A DNA stretch of 64,000 bases from Rhizobium sp. RU20A. Its GTDB lineage: Bacteria; Pseudomonadota; Alphaproteobacteria; Rhizobiales; Rhizobiaceae. The stretch is from NCBI RefSeq assembly GCF_900155885.1, contig NZ_FTMB01000003.1, positions 1-64,000 on the forward strand. The letters are read 5' to 3'. Under the pieces are notes generated by a model, which worked only from the letters and a program-made list of their open reading frames with translations, was not told where the DNA came from and ran no database searches. Shown here piece by piece: positions 17,715-26,224 of the stretch (positions are counted from its first letter, which is position 1; each line of letters starts with the position of its first letter). The translations under genes and the position numbers were made by a program.

Positions 17715-18799
17715 CAGCCTGCTACCTTTCTGATCCACTGGTCGATTGCGACGGCCGAGATGATGAGAACGCCGATGAGCAGGTAGGTCCACTGCGGGTC
17801 GGTGCCGATGAGGCGAAGGCCGAGCGAGAAGACACCGACGATCAGCGCCCCGAAGAGCATGCCCATGATGGAGCCGCGGCCGCCGAAGAGCGAGAGGCCG
17901 CCGATCACCACGGCAGTGATGGATTCGATGTTGGCGAACTGACCGGCCGTCGGGGACACCGAGCCGATACGACCGATGAGGACCCAGCCCGCAAGCGCAC
18001 AGATGAGGCCGGAGAGCGTGTAGACGCTGATCAGCATCGTCTTGACGTTGACACCCGCCAGTTCGGCCGCATCCGGGTCGTCGCCGACGGCGTAGAGGTG
18101 GCGGCCCCAGGCGGTGCGGTTCAGCACATACCAGAGCACGGCGACCAAAAGCACCATGGCAATGACGCCGTAGGTGAGCACTGCCCCGCCGATGCGGATG
18201 CTCTGTCCGAAGAGCTGCAGCAGGGGCGCCTGGGCGGAAATGTCCTGCGAGCGAATGGTCTCGTTGGCCGAATAGAGGAAGTTGGAGGCCAGAACGATCT
18301 GCCACATGCCGAGCGTGACGATGAAGGGCGGCAGCTTCATGCGGGCGACGAGCCAGCCATTGATGTAGCCGCAGAGCGCGCCGACGCCGAGGCCGCAGAC
18401 GATGGAAACCGGTGCGGGCAGACCATAGCGGAAGGTGAACTGCCCCATGATGACGGAGGAGAGCACCATGATGGCACCGACCGACAGATCGATACCGGCC
18501 GTCAGGATGACCAGCGTCTGGGCTGCGCCCACGATGCCGACGATGGCAACCTGCTGAAGAATGAGCGTGAGCGTGAAGGCGGAGAAGAACTTTCCGCCGA
18601 GCACGATGCCGAAGACCAGCAGCGACAGGAGAAGCACGATCAGCGGCACTGCCGCCGGGCTCGAATGCAGGAAATGCTGGAACTTCTGAAGGGGTGTCTT
18701 GTCGTGGGTGTCGAAGGAGGCAACCTGCTTCGAGCTCTGCGACAGAACGTTTTCGTATTCAAGATGGGGCTTTTTACTGGCGGCTTGCGGCTCGCTCAT
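17714..18799 (-). CDS. frcC: Fructose ABC transporter permease
   Basis: Membrane channel of the FrcBCA importer, 361 aa. A hydrophilic N-terminal tail of about 45 residues precedes eight to ten hydrophobic segments. The CUT2-permease signatures TLVILTAGIDLSVGAIM and GRHLYAVGDDPDAAELAGVN (the EAA-like cytoplasmic loop) are present, followed by VIGGLSLFGGRGSI. It lies between frcB, 187 bases upstream with a strong hairpin in the gap, and frcA, which overlaps by one base. Confidence 0.94.
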   Translation of the reverse strand: MSEPQAASKKPHLEYENVLSQSSKQVASFDTHDKTPLQKFQHFLHSSPAAVPLIVLLLSLLVFGIVLGGKFFSAFTLTLILQQVAIVGIVGAAQTLVILTAGIDLSVGAIMVLSSVIMGQFTFRYGLPAPVSIVCGLGVGALCGYINGWLVARMKLPPFIVTLGMWQIVLASNFLYSANETIRSQDISAQAPLLQLFGQSIRIGGAVLTYGVIAMVLLVAVLWYVLNRTAWGRHLYAVGDDPDAAELAGVNVKTMLISVYTLSGLICALAGWVLIGRIGSVSPTAGQFANIESITAVVIGGLSLFGGRGSIMGMLFGALIVGVFSLGLRLIGTDPQWTYLLIGVLIISAVAIDQWIRKVAG

Positions 18800-18936
18800 G
18801 GCTGTTCCTCCCGACTGATCCCCATTGCGGGGGCTTCGTGGCCAGAGACATCGCCGTGCGTCATGCCGGCGACGGGACCGGCTCCGTCAGCAGCGCATGG
18901 TTTCTGCGCTTTGTCAAAGAGGCCGGCAGTTATGCA

Positions 18937-18958
18937 AAGGGCGGCCGGGGCCGCCCTT
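18937..18958 (-). terminator. Intercistronic hairpin between frcB and frcC
   Basis: A perfect 10-bp stem of AAGGGCGGCC and GGCCGCCCTT with a 2-base loop lies 29 bases after the frcB stop. It has no real U-tract, so it is more likely an mRNA-stabilising or partially terminating hairpin that raises binding protein over permease, as in other binding-protein operons. Confidence 0.65.
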
Positions 18959-18986
18959 CGTCATTTCAGACTAACCAATCTGGAGA

Positions 18987-20012
18987 TCAGCCCCAGCACT
19001 TTTCCTTGCCGACCTTGGTGTCGATCGATTCGACGCCAGCAACCGGCTTGTCGGTAACGAGGGCAACGCCGGTGTCGAAGAAGTCCTTGCCGTCTGTCGC
19101 CTTCGGCTTTTCACCGGTGTCGGCGAACTTCTTGATGGCTTCCACGCCGAGCGCGGCCATGGCCAGCGGATACTGCTGCGAGGTCGCACCGATGACGCCG
19201 TCGGCAACGTTCTGCACGCCCGGGCAACCGCCGTCGACCGACACGATCAGCACGTCCTTCTCGCGGCCAACAGCCTTCAGCGCTTCATAGGCGCCGGCAG
19301 CAGCCGGTTCGTTGATGGTGTGAACGACGTTGATGGTCGGGTCCTTCTGGAGAAGGTTTTCCATGGCGGTGCGGCCGCCTTCTTCGTTGCCGTTGGTGAT
19401 GTCGTGGCCAACGATGCGCGGATCATCCTCGTCGCCGATCTTGTTCGGGTCCTTGGGGTCGATGCCGAAGCCGATCATGAAGCCCTGGTCACGCATGACG
19501 TCAACCGACGGCTGCGAGGGGGTCAGGTCGAGGAAGGCAACGCGGGCGTCCTTTGCGGCATCGCCGAGCGTTGCGGCAGCCCACTGGCCGATCAGCTTGC
19601 CGGCGAGCAGGTTGTCGGTAGCAAAGGTCATGTCGGCAGCCGAAATCGGCTCCAGGGGGGTGTCGAGCGCGATGACGAGCAGCCCGGCGTCGCGTGCCTT
19701 CTGAACCGAGGGAACGATGCCCTTGGTGTCGGAAGCGGCGATCAGGATACCCTTGGCACCGTCGGCGATGCAGGTCTCGATGGCGGCAACCTGGCTTTCG
19801 CTGTCACCGTCGACCTTGCCGGCGTAGGACTTCAGCGTGACGCCGAGTTCGGCAGCCTTGGCGGTCGCGCCTTCCTTCATCTTGACGAAGAAGGGGTTCG
19901 TGTCGGTCTTGGTGATGAGGCAGGCGGAAACATCGGCAGCGGCAGCCGGCGAAACGAAAGCGACGCCAAGCGCCAGCGCGCCGATAGCGGCGGAAACAAC
20001 AGTCTTCTTCAT
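18987..20012 (-). CDS. frcB: Fructose ABC transporter periplasmic binding protein
   Basis: Periplasmic fructose-binding protein, 341 aa. The Sec signal peptide is [20 protein letters not shown] with cleavage near AAAADV (about residue 26). The mature protein has the type I periplasmic binding fold of the ribose/galactose family: [40 protein letters not shown] and VDGGCPG. ATG 20012 is preceded by GGGAGGATTAC. First gene of frcBCA, divergent from the ROK regulator. Confidence 0.95.
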   Translation of the reverse strand: MKKTVVSAAIGALALGVAFVSPAAAADVSACLITKTDTNPFFVKMKEGATAKAAELGVTLKSYAGKVDGDSESQVAAIETCIADGAKGILIAASDTKGIVPSVQKARDAGLLVIALDTPLEPISAADMTFATDNLLAGKLIGQWAAATLGDAAKDARVAFLDLTPSQPSVDVMRDQGFMIGFGIDPKDPNKIGDEDDPRIVGHDITNGNEEGGRTAMENLLQKDPTINVVHTINEPAAAGAYEALKAVGREKDVLIVSVDGGCPGVQNVADGVIGATSQQYPLAMAALGVEAIKKFADTGEKPKATDGKDFFDTGVALVTDKPVAGVESIDTKVGKEKCWG

Positions 20013-20291
20013 GTAATCCTCCCAAAGGACAAAAGGGGATGGCGCTGTCAAAGCGCTGCATCCGGTCCTGCCTGCGGATCGCCCTATCTCCTCGGCCCCC
20101 ACCCGGCATTTCCGGGGCAAAAGGAACCATCAAAAAACACCGATGTCAATAAATAAATCGAATTGAATTATTAATTGGATGTGCCATTCTGCGGAAAACG
20201 TGGGCCAAGGCCGCCAAAGAAGCAGGCACGGCGCCCAAAGACAAGGCATCCGCAGGCGAAGGACACGGACCGCCGGCGGGGGGAGGATAAA
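20013..20291. promoter_or_regulatory. Divergent frcB/frcR promoter region
   Basis: The centre of this spacer is sharply AT-rich around 20146-20178. It contains AATAA (20147-20151) and TTATT (20168-20172) as a short dyad, overlapping AATT repeats. This is the likely promoter and operator region for frcBCA and the ROK regulator; the exact binding site cannot be fixed from symmetry alone. Confidence 0.5.
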
Positions 20292-21521
20292 ATGGTGGAG
20301 GAAGCCGTCTCCGAGGCATCGCCGTCGGCCGACATTGTGCTGACCGGCGGCGGCTCGAACCAGATGCGTGTGCGCGCCTATAACGAGCGGCTCGTGATGT
20401 CTCTGGTGCGGCGCCACGGCGAGTTGTCCAAGGCACAGATTGCACGGCGCAGCGGGCTCTCGGCGCAGACCGTTTCCGTGATCATGCGGTCCCTTGAACA
20501 GGACGGCATGCTGATCCGCGGCGAGCCGAAGCGCGGCAAGGTCGGCCAGCCCTCCACACCGATGCGGCTCAATCCGGACGCCGTCTTCGCCTTTGGAGTG
20601 AAGATCGGCAGACGCAGCGCGACCCTGGCGCTGATGGATTTCGTCGGCACCATCCGCTTCCAGGAACACCGGATCTATCCCTATCCGATGCCCGAGCAGA
20701 TCATGGATTTCGTGACCGACGGCATCGCCTCGATCGAGGGGCGAATGCGGCTCGAAGAGCGCCAGCGCATCGCGGGTGTCGGCATTGCCGTGCCCTTCGA
20801 GCTGTGGAACTGGGCGGCGGAAGTCGGTGCGCCGCAGAAGGAAATGGACAGTTGGCGCAGCTTCGACCTCGGCCGGGAGCTCGAGGTGCGCCTGCCCTAC
20901 CCGGTCTTTGTGCAGAACGACGCGACGAGCGCCTGCGCGGCCGAACTGGTCTTCGGGCACGGCGCGCACTATCCCGATTTCATCTATTTCTTCATCGGCT
21001 CCTTCATCGGCGGCGGCGTGGTGCTGAATTCGGCGCTTTATTCGGGCCGAACCGGCACGGCGGGGTCGGTTGGCTCGCTGCCCGTGCAGGGGCGCGATGG
21101 CCGCACGGTGCAGCTCTTGAAGATCGCCTCGGTCTTCGTGCTGGAAAACGAGCTGAAGGCCGCCGGGATCGATCCGCGCCCGCTCTGGTATTCCTCAGAC
21201 GGCTGGATCGATTTCGGCCCGCCGCTGACGCGCTGGATCGACGATTGTGCCGCGGCGCTGGCGCAGGCGATCGTTGCGGCGGCCTCGATCATCGACTTCG
21301 GCGCGGCCATCATCGATGGCGGCTTCCCGGCCTGGGTCTGCGACCGCATCGTGCTCGCCACCCGCAAGGCACTGGACGATCTCGACCTGCAGGGCGTCGC
21401 TATGCCGGAAATCATCGCCGGGCAGGTCGGCAACCAGGCCCGTGCCATTGGCGGGGCGAGCCTGCCGCTGTTTTCGCGCTATCTTCTCGACACCAACGTT
21501 CTTTTCAAGGAGCTTGTCTGA
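20292..21521 (+). CDS. frcR: ROK-family transcriptional regulator (FrcR-like)
   Basis: Regulator of 409 aa. The N-terminal winged helix-turn-helix covers roughly residues 30-85 (ELSKAQIARRSGLSAQTVSV), followed by a ROK sugar-kinase-like domain (FAFGVKIGRRSATLALMDF, FVQNDATSACAAE, IGSFIGGGVVLN). The ROK zinc-binding Cys cluster is not evident, so it is probably a sensor rather than an active kinase. ATG 20292 follows GGAGGATAAA. It is divergent from frcB and overlaps the mutarotase gene by one base (TGATG). Position and family suggest it controls frcBCA in response to fructose or a derivative; the symbol follows S. meliloti synteny. Confidence 0.83.
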   Translation: MVEEAVSEASPSADIVLTGGGSNQMRVRAYNERLVMSLVRRHGELSKAQIARRSGLSAQTVSVIMRSLEQDGMLIRGEPKRGKVGQPSTPMRLNPDAVFAFGVKIGRRSATLALMDFVGTIRFQEHRIYPYPMPEQIMDFVTDGIASIEGRMRLEERQRIAGVGIAVPFELWNWAAEVGAPQKEMDSWRSFDLGRELEVRLPYPVFVQNDATSACAAELVFGHGAHYPDFIYFFIGSFIGGGVVLNSALYSGRTGTAGSVGSLPVQGRDGRTVQLLKIASVFVLENELKAAGIDPRPLWYSSDGWIDFGPPLTRWIDDCAAALAQAIVAAASIIDFGAAIIDGGFPAWVCDRIVLATRKALDDLDLQGVAMPEIIAGQVGNQARAIGGASLPLFSRYLLDTNVLFKELV

Positions 21522-21949
21522 TGCTCAAGGGTATCAATCCCATTCTCAGCCCCGAGCTTTTGGCGACGCTGCGCGCCATGGGCCATGGCGACGAAATCGC
21601 CCTCGTGGATGGAAACTATCCCGGGCAGGAGCATGCCCGCCGCCTGATCCGCCTGGATGGCCACGGGCTGATCCCCGTGCTCGACGCCGTTCTCAGCGTC
21701 ATGCCGATCGATGACTTCGTGCCAGCGGCCATCTTTCGCGCCACGGTGAAGGGCGATCCCGACCTCATTGACCCCGTGCATGCCGACATCATCGAGACCT
21801 GCGCGCGCCACGAGCCGAACCAGAAGGTCGTTCCGCTTGTCGGACCCGATTTCTACAACCGCGTGCGCGCCGCCCACACGATTATCCAGACCAGCGAGCC
21901 GCGCCTTTACGGCAATGTCATCCTCAAGAAGGGCGTGATCTATCCCTGA
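21521..21949 (+). CDS. RbsD/FucU family sugar mutarotase
   Basis: Small enzyme of 142 aa that should interconvert pyranose and furanose or alpha and beta anomers of a monosaccharide. It matches the family: LLATLRAMGHGDEIALVD near the N-terminus with the conserved His and Asp, then NYPG, and a C-terminal LYGNVILKKGV. Translationally coupled to the ROK regulator by a one-base overlap, with AAGGAG upstream. In this context the likely substrate is fructose, whose anomers or ring forms would be balanced for transport or phosphorylation; that is inference, and fucose or ribose remain possible. Confidence 0.88.
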   Translation: MLKGINPILSPELLATLRAMGHGDEIALVDGNYPGQEHARRLIRLDGHGLIPVLDAVLSVMPIDDFVPAAIFRATVKGDPDLIDPVHADIIETCARHEPNQKVVPLVGPDFYNRVRAAHTIIQTSEPRLYGNVILKKGVIYP

Positions 21950-21981
21950 TCGGCTGTTGCCCCCTGCCTGGAAATACAAAA

Positions 21982-22005
21982 GGCCCGCCGAGCGATCGGC
22001 GGGCC
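21982..22005. terminator. Hairpin between convergent mutarotase and DoxX genes
   Basis: GGCCCGCCGA (21982-21991) and TCGGCGGGCC (21996-22005) form a perfect 10-bp stem with a 4-base loop, followed by TCTTC on the plus side and TTTTG on the minus side. It fits a bidirectional terminator. Confidence 0.85.
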
Positions 22006-22029
22006 TCTTCGCTTGGGAGGCGAAGGACA

Positions 22030-22410
22030 TTATGCGCGGCGGGCGTCGATGGAGAACGCGCCGGGGCCGAAGGCGGTGATCATCAGGAACCCGCCGGCAA
22101 GGCCGAGGTTCTTCATGAAGTTGATCATCTGCATCTGGTCTGCCGGCTGGAAGTGGGCAACGAAACCGGACGCAACGCAGAACAGGGCGAGGGCGACTGC
22201 AACCGGGCGAGCGAACAGGCCGAGAAGGATGGCAATGCCGCCGAGCAGTTCAAGGGCGGTGACGAGAGCGGCGGTGACCGTCGGAACCGGCAGGCCGATG
22301 CTGCCGAAGTAACCGACGGTGCCTTCGAAGCCGGTCAGCTTGCCGTAGCCAGCGACGATAAAGAGGATGGAGAGCAGCACGCGGGCGGCGAGAGCGAAGA
22401 TGTTCTGCAT
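22030..22410 (-). CDS. DoxX family membrane protein
   Basis: Four-helix inner-membrane protein of 126 aa. LLSILFIVAGYGKLTGF at about residues 10-26 is the typical DoxX start, followed by hydrophobic segments ending in MKNLGLAGGFLMI. ATG 22410 follows AAGGACC at workable distance; an upstream in-frame ATG is less well placed. Function of the family is poorly defined (redox or respiratory stress roles are proposed for some). Single gene facing the mutarotase. Confidence 0.85.
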   Translation of the reverse strand: MQNIFALAARVLLSILFIVAGYGKLTGFEGTVGYFGSIGLPVPTVTAALVTALELLGGIAILLGLFARPVAVALALFCVASGFVAHFQPADQMQMINFMKNLGLAGGFLMITAFGPGAFSIDARRA

Positions 22411-22677
22411 GGCGGGGTCCTTGAAAGGGCGGAAATTGTCGATGCGCAAGTCCTACCAGAATGGCGGCGCAGCAATAGCCGGCTGAGGCGCGACAGATCG
22501 TTCAGTAAATGCGAACAATCAGTGCCGTCTGTCAAATGCGGCCCCGTGTACCGTCTCGCCGATCCGGCAGATGCGCGGGGGCGAGCCGTCTTTTCGGTTG
22601 CAAGCCTGCGATGCCTGGGCAAAAACTGGCGGGCGCCGGCATGACCGGCAGGGGCAGAGGGCGTCGGGGGACGAACC

Positions 22678-23385
22678 ATGAGTGAGGTGAACAGGAGCCC
22701 GGCGTTCTGGCGGTCCTTCCCGATCTTCGAAGACTTCGACAAGGAGACCATCGCGGCCGTCGCCGACATGGCGAGCTATCGCAAATGGACCGCCGGCACG
22801 GTGATCTTCCAGCGCGGTGACGACGGCGCCTATATGATCGTCGTTGTCTCCGGCCGCATCAAGCTGTCGCTGATCACCCGCCAGGGCAAGGAACTGTCGC
22901 TCCGCCACCTCGAGGCCGGCACCATTCTGGGCGAAATGGCGATCCTCGACGGGCAGCCGCGCTCGGCGGATGCCACCGCGTCGACCGCCACCGAAGGCTA
23001 CGTGATTACCAAGCGGGAATTTCTCGACCTGATCACCGCACGGCCGCAGATCGCCGAGGCCGTGATCCGCTATCTGTGCACGCGGCTACGCGAAACCACC
23101 GAGCAGATGGAGACCATCGCGCTCTACGACCTCGATTCGCGCGTCGCCCGTTTCTTCCTCGCCACGCTCCGGCAGATTCACGGAGAGGAGTTGCCAGCCA
23201 GCGCCAATCTGCAACTGGCCCTCAGCCAGTCGGAAATCGCCGGCGTGCTCGGCGCCAGCCGCCCGAAGGTGAACCGCGCCATCCAGGCGCTGGAAGAGGC
23301 CGGCGCTATCGACCGCAGCGAAGGCGGCGTCATTTCCTGCCATATCGGCCGCCTGCTGCGGCTGGCGGAGCCGGAGGAGACGTGA
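22678..23385 (+). CDS. Crp/Fnr-family transcriptional regulator with intact cNMP-binding cassette
   Basis: Regulator of 235 aa. The cyclic-nucleotide-binding beta-roll covers residues 15-130. Its phosphate-binding cassette reads GEMAILDGQPRSADA, with G85-E86 and R95-S96 matching the GE and RS residues that hold cAMP in E. coli CRP. A helix-turn-helix follows at about 176-205 (LSQSEIAGVLGASRPKVNRA). There is no Fnr-type Cys cluster at the N-terminus. It lies 65 bases upstream of a membrane adenylate cyclase on the same strand, so sensor and cAMP source may be co-expressed. Ligand identity is inferred from the cassette. Confidence 0.88.
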   Translation: MSEVNRSPAFWRSFPIFEDFDKETIAAVADMASYRKWTAGTVIFQRGDDGAYMIVVVSGRIKLSLITRQGKELSLRHLEAGTILGEMAILDGQPRSADATASTATEGYVITKREFLDLITARPQIAEAVIRYLCTRLRETTEQMETIALYDLDSRVARFFLATLRQIHGEELPASANLQLALSQSEIAGVLGASRPKVNRAIQALEEAGAIDRSEGGVISCHIGRLLRLAEPEET

Positions 23386-23450
23386 CCATGGCGTCACGCA
23401 CGCCCCGCCGCGTCGAAGGCCCGGCGCTGCCGGCCGCCGGTTAGCGGCCA

Positions 23451-25352
23451 ATGGCCCACCCCTCCCCCATGCCCGGCGAACGAAAGGCGCGGCGACGCTG
23501 GCGCCTGCCGCGCGCGGCGGCTGTTGTCGGCGTTGCCGCAAGCCTTGCGATTGCAGCCATCCTGGCTTCGCCAATGGGCGACCTGCTTGAACGGCCGCGC
23601 GAGGCATTTTCCGACGCCCTGCTCGGCATCATCGAACCTCCGGCCGCGCCGGAAATCGTCGTCGTCGACATCGACCGCAAGGCCATTCAGGGGCTTCCGG
23701 ACCAGGACTGGAACCGCGCCGATACGGCAACGCTTTTGAGCCGGCTGGCCGCGCTAAAGCCAAAGGTCGTGGCGCTCGACTTCGTCTTCAGCAGCGGCTG
23801 CGTCTCGCCCGATGCCAGCAATGGCGCGCTTGGCGACGCGATCGGCGCGGTGCCGACCGTGCTCGGCTTCCTGATCGCGGAAACGGTGCGCGAGGCGCCG
23901 CGCCCCATCCCGCCGCTGGCCGTGCGCAAGCCGCTCAGCGTGCCCGATCTCTGGTTCATCGACGGGGCCGAAACCTCCTGCGGGCCGCTGATGGACCGGT
24001 CGCGGGCAGCAGCATCGGCGTTCCTTGTCGGCGACGAGGATGCCCGCATCCGCCGCGTCCAGCCCTATGCCGTGCTCGGTCAGGCCGCCTATCCGACGCT
24101 GGCGCTGGAGGCAGTCCGGCAAGTGACGGGCGGCACGCCGATCCTCGGCGGGGCGCCGCTCTGGCTGCGACTGAACCGGACGGTGTTCGATCTTGACGCG
24201 GACGGCAGCCTGCGCTTTGCGCCGGGCGATGCGAAAGCGCTTGCGGCGCGCACGATCTCGGCAAGCGATCTTCTCGGCGGCGAGGCGGATGCGGGACGGC
24301 TTGCCGGCAAGCTGGTCTTCGTCGGCAGCAGCCTGCCGCATCTCGGCGGGCTGCGCCCCACCGCCTCCATGCCGCTGGAACCGTCGGTTCAGATCCATGC
24401 CGACATCGCCAATTCGCTGCTGACGGGCTTCGTGCCACGCCGCACACTATGGCAGACGCCGGCCGAAAGCCTCGGCGCGCTGATTCTCGGCCTCGCCGTG
24501 GCCTTCGCGGCCCTGCGCCTGCGGCCGCTGACGGCGGCGGGGCTCGGCTTCGGCTTCGTACTCGCCGTGACCGGCGCAGCGGCCGGCATCTATGCCACCA
24601 GCGCCGTACTGGTCGATGCGATCGGCCTGTCACTGGCCGTCATCGCACCGCTGCTTCTGACGGGTACGCTGCAATTTGCCCGCATCCGTCGGCAGGAGGC
24701 CAAGGCCCGCTCGAAATTCTCGCAATACCTGCCGAGTTCCGTCGTCAACCGCTTCATGGACGAGGCCGGCGATGGCGGGATCGTGGGCGAGGAGCGGGAA
24801 GTGACGGCCTTCTTCACGGATATCGAGGGTTTTTCGACGCTGGCGCAGCGGCACGGTCCGCGCGAACTGATCGCGCTGCTCGACATCTACTTCGCCGAGG
24901 TCACGGCCATCGTCGCCCGTCATGGCGGCATGGTGGACAAGATCGTCGGCGATGCCGTCCATGCGCTGTTCAATGCACCGGAGGACCTGCCGGACCACGT
25001 GCAGCATGCGCTCGACTGCGCGGCGGAGGTGGAGCGCGTCACCCAGGCCATGTGCCGGAGGCCGGAATTTGCGGCGCGCGGTTTCGGCCGCACGCGGATC
25101 GGCATCGAAACGGGCATGGCGGTGCTGGGGGAAGTCGGCGCCGGCGGCAAGCTGGACTACACCGCCCATGGCGATGCCGTAAACCTCGCCGCGCGCCTGC
25201 AGGACGCCAACAAATTTCTCGGCACTTCGGTCTGCATCGGTCCCGTCGCGGCCGCGCGCTCCGGCCGGCCGCTCACCCCTCTCGGCCGCCACGAGATCCG
25301 CGGATTTGGCGAGATGGCGCTATTCACCAATCGGGCACCTGCGGCGTCCTGA
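23451..25352 (+). CDS. CHASE2-domain class III adenylate cyclase
   Basis: Membrane-bound nucleotide cyclase of 633 aa. One N-terminal helix (about residues 22-42) leads to an extracytoplasmic CHASE2 domain (about 60-335), then about three transmembrane helices (345-425) and a cytoplasmic cyclase domain (about 445-620). Catalytic residues are complete: metal Asp 457 (FTDIEGFS) and 501 (KIVGDAVH), adenine-specifying Lys 497 and Asp 569 (LDYTAHGD), transition-state Asn 578 and Arg 582. This predicts ATP cyclisation to cAMP in response to a periplasmic signal. The ribosome binding site before ATG 23451 is weak; translation may be coupled to the Crp gene. It faces a FecR-domain gene, an association often seen for CHASE2 cyclases. 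Confidence 0.9.
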   Translation: MAHPSPMPGERKARRRWRLPRAAAVVGVAASLAIAAILASPMGDLLERPREAFSDALLGIIEPPAAPEIVVVDIDRKAIQGLPDQDWNRADTATLLSRLAALKPKVVALDFVFSSGCVSPDASNGALGDAIGAVPTVLGFLIAETVREAPRPIPPLAVRKPLSVPDLWFIDGAETSCGPLMDRSRAAASAFLVGDEDARIRRVQPYAVLGQAAYPTLALEAVRQVTGGTPILGGAPLWLRLNRTVFDLDADGSLRFAPGDAKALAARTISASDLLGGEADAGRLAGKLVFVGSSLPHLGGLRPTASMPLEPSVQIHADIANSLLTGFVPRRTLWQTPAESLGALILGLAVAFAALRLRPLTAAGLGFGFVLAVTGAAAGIYATSAVLVDAIGLSLAVIAPLLLTGTLQFARIRRQEAKARSKFSQYLPSSVVNRFMDEAGDGGIVGEEREVTAFFTDIEGFSTLAQRHGPRELIALLDIYFAEVTAIVARHGGMVDKIVGDAVHALFNAPEDLPDHVQHALDCAAEVERVTQAMCRRPEFAARGFGRTRIGIETGMAVLGEVGAGGKLDYTAHGDAVNLAARLQDANKFLGTSVCIGPVAAARSGRPLTPLGRHEIRGFGEMALFTNRAPAAS

Positions 25353-25355
25353 CGC

Positions 25356-25994
25356 CTATTCCAGCCCGACGCGGCGGTAGACTTCCTTGACGCGGGCCGC
25401 GCCCCATTTGACCACCGTATCGGGCTGAGCGCCCGGCCGGGCGATCTGCACGCCCTCGCCGGCGCCCACGAGCTTCGTCACGCCGCCTCCGGTGACCGCC
25501 ACCTGGCCGTGCTCGACGAAGACCGCAAAGACGCCGCGATTGGGGCCGGCGAAGAATTTCGTGCCGCGCACGCCGATCTGGCCAAAGGCGGTGCGCAGCG
25601 CGAGATCGATCTTCGGCAGGCCTTCGGGACGGTCGAAGACCATCTGGCCGGTGCCGAGCTCCAGCGTGCCGCCCTGCCCCGCGATGAAGGTGTCGATGAA
25701 GAGTTCGGTTTCCGGGCCGAGCAGGATGCGCGTGTCGGAGCCGAGTTCGAGATCGGCAAAGCTTGCAACGCCGGTCTTCACATTGTCCTGGTCGAGAATG
25801 TTGGTCCCGGGCCTCAGCCCCTCCACCAGCGCGTCCTGCCGGCGGTCGACACGCCCGCGAACGACATTGGCCTTGCCCACGACATCGGTGGCCCGCGATG
25901 AGGTGGTCATGAGGCCCGCCGCGCCCAAGGCCAGACCACCGATGAGGTGACGCCGCGTCAGCCAGCCGGCGGAAAGATCGATCCGTGTAGACAT
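25356..25994 (-). CDS. FecR-domain protein with Tat-type signal
   Basis: Exported protein of 212 aa. The N-terminus has a twin Arg before a hydrophobic stretch (LTRRHLIGGLALGAAGLM, about 12-29), suggesting Tat export, although SRRxFLK is not fully matched. The remainder is a FecR domain (Pfam 04773) with NVKTGVASFADLELGSDTRI and TAFGQIGVRGTKF. ATG 25994 was chosen because the signal starts there, with GGGAC upstream. Its 3' end lies three bases from the cyclase's, convergently. It may be a periplasmic partner of the CHASE2 domain; that is inference from gene association. Confidence 0.82.
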   Translation of the reverse strand: MSTRIDLSAGWLTRRHLIGGLALGAAGLMTTSSRATDVVGKANVVRGRVDRRQDALVEGLRPGTNILDQDNVKTGVASFADLELGSDTRILLGPETELFIDTFIAGQGGTLELGTGQMVFDRPEGLPKIDLALRTAFGQIGVRGTKFFAGPNRGVFAVFVEHGQVAVTGGGVTKLVGAGEGVQIARPGAQPDTVVKWGAARVKEVYRRVGLE

Positions 25995-26224
25995 TGTCCC
26001 TGTCCCCATAGTGTTCGGCGCCCGGCTGCCACGCAGCCGATGTCCGCGCGTGCACCCATTGTCCCCTGCGTGCCGCACGCGGCCGATCATTGCACGCCGG
26101 TCGGGGGCCATTCCAGCCCCAATTGCATGTCTGCAACCTATCGTGCGCCGGACGCGACCGGCTGTCACCGCCGGAACATCATCGTCGCCTCGATACAACT
26201 AAGACGAAGGAAACCGAGGAGATC

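Noticed and set aside
16932-18305. N-terminal extension of frcA through frcC
   Set aside because: The added 197 residues are frcC read in another frame; the true start is the ATG at 17714 overlapping the frcC stop.
20804-21949. Longer version of the RbsD/FucU protein
   Set aside because: The first 239 residues are the ROK gene in another frame; the real start is 21521 behind AAGGAG.
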